A DNA stretch of 5,064 nt from Syntrophaceae bacterium (GTDB lineage Bacteria > Desulfobacterota > Desulfomonilia > Desulfomonilales > Desulfomonilaceae): contig JACWAG010000259.1 of assembly GCA_014874425.1 (NCBI GenBank), positions 1 to 5,064 of the forward strand, read 5' to 3'. The notes beneath the pieces are model-generated. The model saw only the letters and a program-made list of their open reading frames with translations, had not been told where the DNA came from and searched no databases. Made by a program: the position numbers and the translations under genes. This document shows positions 1-5,064 of this stretch, one piece after another (position 1 is the stretch's first letter; each line of letters opens with the position of its first letter).

Positions 1-647
1 CTGCCTGTGCCTCCGCAATCAGGACAAGTCCGGCTGAAATTTACCGGTCCCTGGGATACTCCTGTCTGGCCCGTGCCGTTGCACGTCCGGCAGACGCCAT
101 CGCCAGGGGTCCCTACCCTACCACTGCCTCCACAGGTAGCGCAAGGCGCGCTGGTTTGCAAACTGACTCTGGTCGACCCACCGTGCATCGCAATATTAAA
201 GTCCAGCTCAAGAGCGGATTCGATGTCCCGGCCTCGTGATGGGCCTCTCTGAGCGCCCCCTGCTCCACCAAACAGGTCTGTGAAGACATCTTCGAATCCA
301 GAATATCTCATGCCACCCGTGTCAAAGGATTGGCCTCCTCCGAAACCCCGAGGTCCCCGAGCCCGGGATGACTGCTGGCTCCACTGTTTATATTGTCTGG
401 CCTGTTCAGGATCGAAGCCGCTTTTCAAACCTTCTTCTCCGAACTCATCATAAATCTTTCTTTTTGCTGGATCTGACAACGCTTCATAGGCTTCAGATAT
501 GGATTTGAATTTATCTTCAGCCTGCTTGTCACCTGGATTAACGTCCGGGTGATATTTCCGCGCCAACTTCCGATAAGTTTTCTTGATTTCAGATTCTTTC
601 GCGTCCTTTTTGACGCCTAATATCGAGTAATAATCTTTACCCGCCAT
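1..647 (-). CDS. dnaJ: Chaperone protein DnaJ (Hsp40), 3' end cut off by the window edge
   Basis: DnaJ is the cytoplasmic co-chaperone that delivers unfolded clients to DnaK (Hsp70) and stimulates its ATPase. The visible 215 residues begin MAGKDYYSILGVKKDA. They contain a full J domain (about residues 4-70) with the invariant HPD at 33-35, the residues that trigger DnaK ATP hydrolysis. A Gly/Phe-rich linker follows (about 90-140, including FEDVFTDLFGG), then the start of the client-binding domain (about 145-168). Three zinc-binding CxxCxGxG repeats start at Cys169, Cys186 and Cys208; the fourth repeat and the C-terminal domains lie beyond position 1. The zinc repeats separate it from CbpA-type J proteins, which lack them. 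The ATG at 647 is supported by an AGGA ribosome site 8 bases upstream. No frameshift is seen. Neither dnaK nor grpE is adjacent on the visible side, and a promoter of its own (775-803) suggests separate transcription. A paralogous DnaJ family member rather than the main housekeeping copy cannot be excluded. Confidence 0.93.
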   Translation of the reverse strand, partial: MAGKDYYSILGVKKDAKESEIKKTYRKLARKYHPDVNPGDKQAEDKFKSISEAYEALSDPAKRKIYDEFGEEGLKSGFDPEQARQYKQWSQQSSRARGPRGFGGGQSFDTGGMRYSGFEDVFTDLFGGAGGAQRGPSRGRDIESALELDFNIAMHGGSTRVSLQTSAPCATCGGSGRVGTPGDGVCRTCNGTGQTGVSQGPVNFSRTCPDCGGTG

Positions 648-655
648 TTTATTTT

Positions 656-659
656 TCCT
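656..659 (-). promoter_or_regulatory. Ribosome binding site of dnaJ
   Basis: AGGA on the minus strand lies 8 bases before the ATG at 647, within an A-rich stretch. Together with the conserved J-domain N-terminus it fixes the dnaJ start. Confidence 0.7.
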
Positions 660-774
660 GCCGGTTGAAAGAGACTCAAACTGAAACTTCCGAATCTCAA
701 GTCCAATAGGTCGTTATGTTGTATACCATATTATTACAGACGCTGACTCGAAGCGCTGTTAAAGTTACCTGGAA

Positions 775-803
775 ATAATTAATTACAGAAAGCGTTTTGT
801 CAA
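775..803 (-). promoter_or_regulatory. Predicted sigma-70-type promoter for dnaJ
   Basis: On the minus strand a perfect -35 box TTGACA (803-798) is followed after exactly 17 bases by AATTAT (780-775), which matches 4 of 6 positions of the TATAAT -10 consensus. Transcription would begin near 768 and give a leader of about 120 bases before the dnaJ ATG. No CIRCE inverted repeat (the HrcA operator) is seen, and no good sigma-32 pair. The match is by eye only. The -35 box also lies inside the open frame that follows the small UGA-interrupted ORF, so one of the two readings may be accidental. Confidence 0.5.
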
Positions 804-899
804 GCGTCGTGTAGCCAACAACATTTTCAGGATAGTTGAGTCAAGACCTTCTCTATCTCCGGTAACGAAATTGACGTAAGGAATACCCAGCGCATAAGT

Positions 900-1061
900 T
901 CACCACGAGCCTTGATCTCTGAAAAAATCGGCAACAGAGCAGTTCCCGACCCCAAAAACCGCAGCGACCAAAAACCCGATCGTCCATTTCATGGATCCAA
1001 TTCTTATTAGAAACTTTTTCTGCTCCTCCAGAATCCATGGTTTACACGTTAGCCATCGCAT
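900..1061 (-). CDS. Possible small exported peptide (53 aa, or 30 aa from an internal ATG); doubtful
   Basis: I do not recognise this ORF. One frame opens with ATG at 1061, overlapping the last 20 bases of the kinase gene, and ends at TGA 902-900. An in-frame ATG at 992 gives a 30-residue version that looks like a signal peptide: Lys2, then a hydrophobic core (IGFLVAAVFGVG), then SVA before DFF, a plausible signal peptidase I site. Cys18 is preceded by Asn, so it is not a good lipobox. After the TGA the same frame stays open for 38 more codons to TAA (785-783), with content such as GIPYVNFVTGDREGLDS. That makes a decayed or recoded gene possible. Against it: neither ATG has a strong ribosome site (GGAGGAG at 1029-1023 lies 30 bases before the ATG at 992), and the tail overlaps the dnaJ promoter. 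I infer either a small exported peptide, a remnant, or chance. Confidence 0.25.
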   Translation of the reverse strand: MRWLTCKPWILEEQKKFLIRIGSMKWTIGFLVAAVFGVGNCSVADFFRDQGSW

Positions 1062-4000
1062 AACTCACTTCGTTTACCAATTCGGACATCGCGAACGGTT
1101 TACGCACAAAACCCTTGACAAGGGGCCTGATCTCTCTGTGTAGTTCATCTTCTGGAGCGTAACCGCTAGCTATGAGCACTTTGACTGATGGGTCAATATT
1201 TAGCAACTCTATTAAACAGTCTCTCCCGGACATCTCCGGCATGAGAAGGTCCAGAATAACCATTGATATCTCTTGCTTTCTGGATTTGAAAATCTCTAAA
1301 GCGTCACTCCCACTGTTGGCTACAATTACTTTGTAACCTGCGGTTTCCAGGCCCTTACGTTCCAATTCAGCTACAGGAATGTTATCCTCTACGATAAGGA
1401 TTGTTTCTGTTTCTGCCGATTGAACTGATGATGCGGTAGTCTTCGCAGGCTCCGGAGGCGCTTCAATAGCCGGGAAGTAAACCTTGAACTCCGTCCCTTT
1501 GCCTGGTTGGCTTTCACATGTTACGTGACCTCCATTCTGTTGCACGATCCCCTGTACAACAGAAAGCCCAAGCCCGGTTCCTCTTGTTGAACCCCTTTCC
1601 TTTGTGGAAAAGAACGGATCAAATATTTTAGCCAGCGTTTCTTCATCCATCCCGCGACCATTATCAGTAACTGACAGCATCACATAGGAGCCTGGCTTAG
1701 CCCCAAAATGAGATTTGCAGTAATTGTCGTCCAAAGAGACAGTTGTTGTCGCGATCTTCAGTTCTCCACCGTCAAACGTGGCCTCAGACGCATTAATAGC
1801 AAGGTTCATTATGACTTGATCTATTTGATTATGGTCTGCGCTAATAGTTGTTGGTCCATCCAGCAAGTTAAGGTCGACTTGAACTATCTGTGGAAGGGTT
1901 CGAGATATTAGTGTAGACAGTTGACGGATTTGATGATTGAGATCCAACGGCGCAGAAATGGCCTGACTCTGCTGTCCGAACGCCAGTAGCATCTTGACCA
2001 ATTCCGCTCCGCCTTTGCTTGTCTGAATTATAGTTTGAAGATCTTTGTAACCAGGGTCCCCCTTTTTCTTGTCCATAAGTAGGATTTCAGAATATCCAAG
2101 AATAATCTGGAGCATGTTATTGAAGTCATGGGCTATCCCACCAACCAGAGTACCGAGAGCTTCCTTTTTTTGTAATTGAAAGAGTTCATTTCTAAGTTTT
2201 TCTCTTTCTTCTTCTGCCCGTAATCTATCCGTGATATCAAGAGCGACTCCTCCAAGATACTTCTTACCGGATGCGTCCTGAACAGGGAATTTGAACGTCA
2301 GCCAACTACGTTGATCGCCTCTAGGACCGGTGATTAATTGAATAAATTGTGAAGTTTCTCCCCGTTCGACCGCTAACCTGTCCGTCCCAGCAAATGTGTT
2401 GGCTATCTGCGGCGGCACGAGTTCATTCGCTGTCTTACCTTTCCAGTCATTGACGGATGGGGCGAATTGCAATCTCCATTCTCTATTGGTATAAATATAA
2501 CGACCTTGTTCATCTTTTATGAAAGCCACCGTGGGTGAGTTGTCCATAAAGGCTTGAAAGCGAGCTTCACTGTCCCAAAGTTCACGCTCGGCCTTTTTTT
2601 TCTCGCTTATGTCCTCAATGGTCGAAACAAAACCTTTGGTCATATCTGACAAATCGAAAGGATTGACGCGAAGATGGGCTTCAAAAGTTTCCCCGTTTTT
2701 CCGTAAATAGGTCGTGTCCGTGACAGCAAGCTCACCTTTGGCGCAAAAATATGATATCAGACTTCCAACTCTCTCGAATTCTTCTTCAGAGGCATAAAAC
2801 AAATCGACCCGTAAGCCTTTAAGCTGTTCAAAGTCGTTATAGCCAAAAAGTTCAAGCCAAGATTTGTTGACGTATGTTAACTTTCTATCAGCACTAATAA
2901 ACGCTATCCCTACTGGAGAAGCGATCAAGATTCTATTCAGGGTCTGTTCGCTCTCGCACATCGCTTCTTGCGCTTTCTTACGCTCGGCGATCTCGTCAAT
3001 AAGGTTTTCGTTGGCAGCTCTGAGTTCTTCGGTACGCTGCTGTACCTTTAGTTCAAGCTCCTGAGCAGCATTCTGTAACGATTCTCCCATAATATTAAAA
3101 GTTGAGGCCAATGATCCTAGTTCATCTTTGCCAAGCGATGGCAATCTAAACGTCAAGTCTCCCTGCTGGAAAGCGTCGGTCCCTTCACATATAGCTTCTA
3201 GTTTGAAAAGCAATGTCTTGCTGATTATCACGCAAAAACAGACCAGTAATATAATCGTGGCCACTCCAGCAATAGCCAATGAGGAAATAATGGCCCCTGT
3301 AACCGGTTCATTGATCTTGGCCCTGTCGCTTGCTATGACAAGGTTCGTGGTAGTGTTACCAAACTTTAACGGCTTTTCCCTCCATACAAGATCAGAAGAC
3401 GGGACCAGTTTTTTTTGTTCATGGCCGGAGCCTAAGATCACATTTCCTTTATCGTCAACAAGCGCCACTTCGATTACTGGATTTTCCTGAGACAATAAAT
3501 CCTTGCGTATGGATTTTAGGAGCGACAATAGTTCTTCTTGCCAATCGTAGGAGATCACAACATAGCCAATTATTCTTGACCCCTTCAAAACGGGTGTTAC
3601 ATACCATTCACTCAGTTTTGGCTTGATGCCGAACTGGGGCAAAAGAGGGTCTTTGGCAAGTTCCGGAACTAATGTCTCATGCTCGAGTAAATATAGAAAA
3701 GCCGGCGTACCAAGAACATTCGATCCCAACAACTCCTCACCAGCCATCTTGTTTCCATCTTTATCATTGGTATTGACTGCGAATACGTCTCCCTGAGGTG
3801 TGACCACTAAAATGTAGTTGCAAAAAGGATAAATCTTTACCAGTTCATTGAGTAATCTACTGGTCCCGACGCTCACATCAAGATCAAGCGCTTTCGATAT
3901 GGCGGGATTATGCGCTATGATTTCAGCGGTTCTTTTAGTGTCCCCAGAGTTCTGACTTATCGTTTTTGCGGCAAATTCCAGGTGGGATGTCAAAAGATCT

Positions 4001-4116
4001 TCAATTTCTTCCGACATCGTTTCTTTCATTACCCTGATGTTAAACCAGGTCAGCAGCCCTATGATAATGAAAATGGAAATGGCCAGCATGAGCAAAATCT
4101 TTGTTGCGATTTTCAC
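1042..4116 (-). CDS. Membrane hybrid sensor histidine kinase: double Cache, HAMP, PAS-PAS, HisKA, HATPase, receiver
   Basis: This is an inner-membrane sensor kinase of about 1024 residues that senses a signal and relays phosphate. Order of parts, numbered from the GTG at 4116: TM1 (7-27); a periplasmic double-Cache-like region (about 28-272); TM2 (275-299); HAMP (298-350); coiled coil ending EIAERKKAQ (345-388); PAS1 (389-506); PAS2 (514-634); HisKA with GGIAHDFNN, phospho-acceptor His663; HATPase with N box Asn771/Asn775, G1 DNGRG (818-822), F box FDPFF (832-836) and G2 GTGLGL (846-851); receiver (903-1022) with Glu910/Asp911, phospho-acceptor Asp956, Ser984 and Lys1006. All catalytic residues are present, so it should be active. 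The open frame reaches a TTG at 4149, but that has no ribosome site and overlaps the upstream gene. GTG 4116 follows GGGAG by 5 bases and yields a normal MKIATKILL start. The gene lies 25 bases after a binding-protein gene, probably in one operon. Its ligand is unknown. Confidence 0.93.
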   Translation of the reverse strand: MKIATKILLMLAISIFIIIGLLTWFNIRVMKETMSEEIEDLLTSHLEFAAKTISQNSGDTKRTAEIIAHNPAISKALDLDVSVGTSRLLNELVKIYPFCNYILVVTPQGDVFAVNTNDKDGNKMAGEELLGSNVLGTPAFLYLLEHETLVPELAKDPLLPQFGIKPKLSEWYVTPVLKGSRIIGYVVISYDWQEELLSLLKSIRKDLLSQENPVIEVALVDDKGNVILGSGHEQKKLVPSSDLVWREKPLKFGNTTTNLVIASDRAKINEPVTGAIISSLAIAGVATIILLVCFCVIISKTLLFKLEAICEGTDAFQQGDLTFRLPSLGKDELGSLASTFNIMGESLQNAAQELELKVQQRTEELRAANENLIDEIAERKKAQEAMCESEQTLNRILIASPVGIAFISADRKLTYVNKSWLELFGYNDFEQLKGLRVDLFYASEEEFERVGSLISYFCAKGELAVTDTTYLRKNGETFEAHLRVNPFDLSDMTKGFVSTIEDISEKKKAERELWDSEARFQAFMDNSPTVAFIKDEQGRYIYTNREWRLQFAPSVNDWKGKTANELVPPQIANTFAGTDRLAVERGETSQFIQLITGPRGDQRSWLTFKFPVQDASGKKYLGGVALDITDRLRAEEEREKLRNELFQLQKKEALGTLVGGIAHDFNNMLQIILGYSEILLMDKKKGDPGYKDLQTIIQTSKGGAELVKMLLAFGQQSQAISAPLDLNHQIRQLSTLISRTLPQIVQVDLNLLDGPTTISADHNQIDQVIMNLAINASEATFDGGELKIATTTVSLDDNYCKSHFGAKPGSYVMLSVTDNGRGMDEETLAKIFDPFFSTKERGSTRGTGLGLSVVQGIVQQNGGHVTCESQPGKGTEFKVYFPAIEAPPEPAKTTASSVQSAETETILIVEDNIPVAELERKGLETAGYKVIVANSGSDALEIFKSRKQEISMVILDLLMPEMSGRDCLIELLNIDPSVKVLIASGYAPEDELHREIRPLVKGFVRKPFAMSELVNEVSYAMANV

Positions 4117-4121
4117 GGCGA

Positions 4122-4126
4122 CTCCC
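4122..4126 (-). promoter_or_regulatory. Ribosome binding site that decides the kinase start
   Basis: GGGAG on the minus strand lies 5 bases before the GTG at 4116. It sits in the 25-base gap between the binding-protein stop and the kinase, and favours this GTG over the longer TTG start at 4149. AGAAGG a little further upstream is 14 bases from the GTG and too close to the other in-frame GTG at 4128. Confidence 0.6.
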
Positions 4127-4141
4127 ACTACCTTCTCATGC

Positions 4142-5064
4142 CTAATCAATATATTGAACGTTTTGTAGCTTATCTTCGGGTACGGAAATTCCCAACAGTA
4201 TGGCGCTCTTTCGGTTTATCAAGGTTAGAGGTGGATCTTGGATTCTTGATTCAAGCTGCGCAGGACGGATGTTTTCCTTCAAAATCTTTACAGCCATCTG
4301 GCCTGACATCTGGCCAAGGACGTAAAAATCCGCCACTACACCAAAGGTCGAGCCCTGTTCAATACCGATTTTGTTTGAACTCAAGATGGGTATTTTCTTC
4401 CCAAGGGAAACCTCAATGAGGGCCTGCTCGCCACCTCCCTGCATCAGAGTGTCAGTGGTCGTCATGAACACATCCACCTGCCCGGCTAGTTTCAGAGCTG
4501 CTGCACGGACCTCATCCACTGACTCAAGAGGCGTGTCGATCACATGAATGCCTTGCCTTGTTGCAAGACGAATGATGTTGGCAGTCTGAATTTTTGAATT
4601 GGGTTCCTTGTTCCGTCGGAATATAGCCATGGAACGAGCTTCTGGAAGCGCTACCTTGAGCAGGTTGATATAGTTGGTGAGTTCTACATAATTGCTTGTT
4701 CCCACCAGGTTGTTCCCTGAATAGTCAAAAGATTCGATGAGACCGGAATCAGCAGGATATGTTACAATTGAAAATACTATAGGCGTAGTTTCGGGCATGA
4801 ACTGTTTCATCATTAACGTGCCTGGCGTGGTGAGGGAATATACCAGGTCCACGCCGGCTTCCCGGAAGGATTGGGCGATTTCCCGTTGTTTGTCCGGATT
4901 CGGACCACTTTTCCCGTCTATGTAAATTGCGTTCTCGTCTTCAATAAACCCGCCTGCTTCCATCGATTTCTTGAACCCCCGGACGCTGTCAGGATAGCCT
5001 GTCCACTCGGAAACCCCTATTTTATAAATCTTGCCGGAGCCCCTATCGCCGGCGATGAGGGAGC
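4142..5064 (-). CDS. ABC-type substrate-binding protein, TrpX/ABC_sub_bind family; N-terminus cut off
   Basis: This is the periplasmic ligand-binding protein of an ABC-type system or an associated sensor. The frame is open to the right edge and shows 306 residues. The missing part is probably only the signal peptide and a few residues, because the first beta strand of the fold (KIYKIGVSEW, followed by VRGFKKSMEAGGF) is visible. Family-like landmarks in order: a segment NPDKQREIAQSFREAGVDLV, the TTPGTLMMKQ and TPIVFSIVTYP strands with PADSGLIESF, NNLVGTSNYV at the domain hinge, VDVFMTTTDTL, KIPILSSNKIGIEQG, FYVLGQMSGQMAVKIL, and a C-terminus ending LLGISVPEDKL. These match the general pattern of type I periplasmic proteins of Pfam ABC_sub_bind, whose known members bind tryptophan or related small molecules; the ligand here cannot be told. 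The ATG at 4963 is internal to the protein, not its start. The stop is TAG at 4144-4142. The next gene is a sensor kinase, not a permease, which hints at a sensing role. Confidence 0.88.
   Translation of the reverse strand, partial: SLIAGDRGSGKIYKIGVSEWTGYPDSVRGFKKSMEAGGFIEDENAIYIDGKSGPNPDKQREIAQSFREAGVDLVYSLTTPGTLMMKQFMPETTPIVFSIVTYPADSGLIESFDYSGNNLVGTSNYVELTNYINLLKVALPEARSMAIFRRNKEPNSKIQTANIIRLATRQGIHVIDTPLESVDEVRAAALKLAGQVDVFMTTTDTLMQGGGEQALIEVSLGKKIPILSSNKIGIEQGSTFGVVADFYVLGQMSGQMAVKILKENIRPAQLESRIQDPPLTLINRKSAILLGISVPEDKLQNVQYID

Larger units (their letters stand above)
648..1041. other. Gene-poor gap between the histidine kinase and dnaJ
   Basis: This stretch of 394 bases holds no gene that I can support firmly. 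Reading toward dnaJ it contains an orphan Shine-Dalgarno-like GGAGGAG (1029-1023), a possible small exported-peptide frame (about 1061-900, open again to 783), the predicted dnaJ promoter (803-775) and an untranslated leader with an AT-rich palindrome AATTAATT (777-784). A weak hairpin could form in the leader between GGACTT and AAGTTT (704-684; six pairs, two of them G-U). No strong GC-rich hairpin followed by a T run is visible after the kinase stop, so a classical intrinsic terminator for the kinase transcript was not found. No tRNA-like or other recognisable RNA gene was seen. Confidence 0.6.

Noticed and set aside
7..252. 81-codon plus-strand ORF rich in Pro
   Set aside because: It is antisense to the Gly- and Cys-rich zinc-finger region of dnaJ; the Pro-rich content is the complement of Gly codons.
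660..800. CIRCE (HrcA operator) or sigma-32 promoter before dnaJ
   Set aside because: No TTAGCACTC-N9-GAGTGCTAA-like inverted repeat and no CCCCAT-type -10 at proper spacing could be found.
932..962. Repeated GGTTTTTGG units on the minus strand (about 15 bases apart), considered as a short tandem repeat
   Set aside because: There are only two imperfect copies, and they coincide with hydrophobic codons of the possible signal peptide; no array or mobile-element structure surrounds them.
853..1038. 61-codon minus-strand ORF from ATG 1038 in the gap
   Set aside because: No ribosome site precedes this ATG (GGAGGAG lies inside the ORF). The translation is rich in Arg, Cys and Trp with no domain-like pattern, and a neighbouring frame looks more protein-like.
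3128..3490. 120-codon plus-strand ORF
   Set aside because: It is antisense to the Cache, TM2 and HAMP coding region of the kinase and is best explained as a shadow frame.
3910..4419. 169-codon plus-strand ORF
   Set aside because: It lies antisense across the kinase N-terminus and the binding-protein C-terminus, both of which are clearly coding. The translation has no recognisable features.
5018..5062. Possible Walker A motif (GDRGSGK) at the visible start of the binding protein
   Set aside because: The residue after Lys is Ile rather than Ser or Thr, and the segment lies just before the first strand of a periplasmic binding fold, where a P-loop makes no sense.
1..5064. CRISPR arrays, insertion-sequence ends, tRNA or rRNA genes
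   Set aside because: I looked on both strands and saw no regularly spaced repeats, no transposase frame with terminal inverted repeats, and no tRNA- or rRNA-like sequence.

Overview
All supported genes in this window lie on the minus strand, so it reads right to left in gene order: periplasmic binding protein (5' end cut off), large membrane hybrid histidine kinase, a gene-poor gap of about 390 bases, then dnaJ (3' end cut off). Base composition is moderate. The kinase style (Cache-HAMP-PAS-PAS-HisKA-HATPase-REC with an HDFNN phosphorylation motif) and the dnaJ sequence suggest a Gram-negative anaerobe-like proteobacterium, perhaps of the former Deltaproteobacteria (Desulfobacterota). That placement is an inference from general resemblance and is not shown by a marker gene.

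Right part (4142-5064, then 1042-4116): an ABC-type substrate-binding protein of the TrpX/ABC_sub_bind kind is followed after 25 bases by a hybrid sensor kinase of about 1024 residues. No ABC permease or ATPase is visible. The simplest reading is a sensory pair: a periplasmic protein binds a small molecule, and either it or the ligand acts on the kinase's extracytoplasmic double-Cache region. Phosphate would then move from His663 to Asp956 in the kinase's own receiver domain. No DNA-binding regulator is seen, so the output partner is elsewhere or off the edge.

Middle part (648-1041): no convincing full gene. It holds a possible small exported-peptide ORF that overlaps the kinase stop. This ORF is interrupted by a single UGA, after which the same frame stays open for 38 more codons with protein-like content. 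It could be a short secreted peptide, a decayed gene, a recoded (selenocysteine) ORF, or chance. The same gap carries a good sigma-70-like promoter facing dnaJ.

Left part (1-647): the first 215 codons of DnaJ, the Hsp70 co-chaperone, including the complete J domain and three of the expected four zinc-binding CxxCxGxG repeats.

Nothing here proves a new system. The best leads are the binding protein/kinase pair and the UGA-interrupted small ORF.
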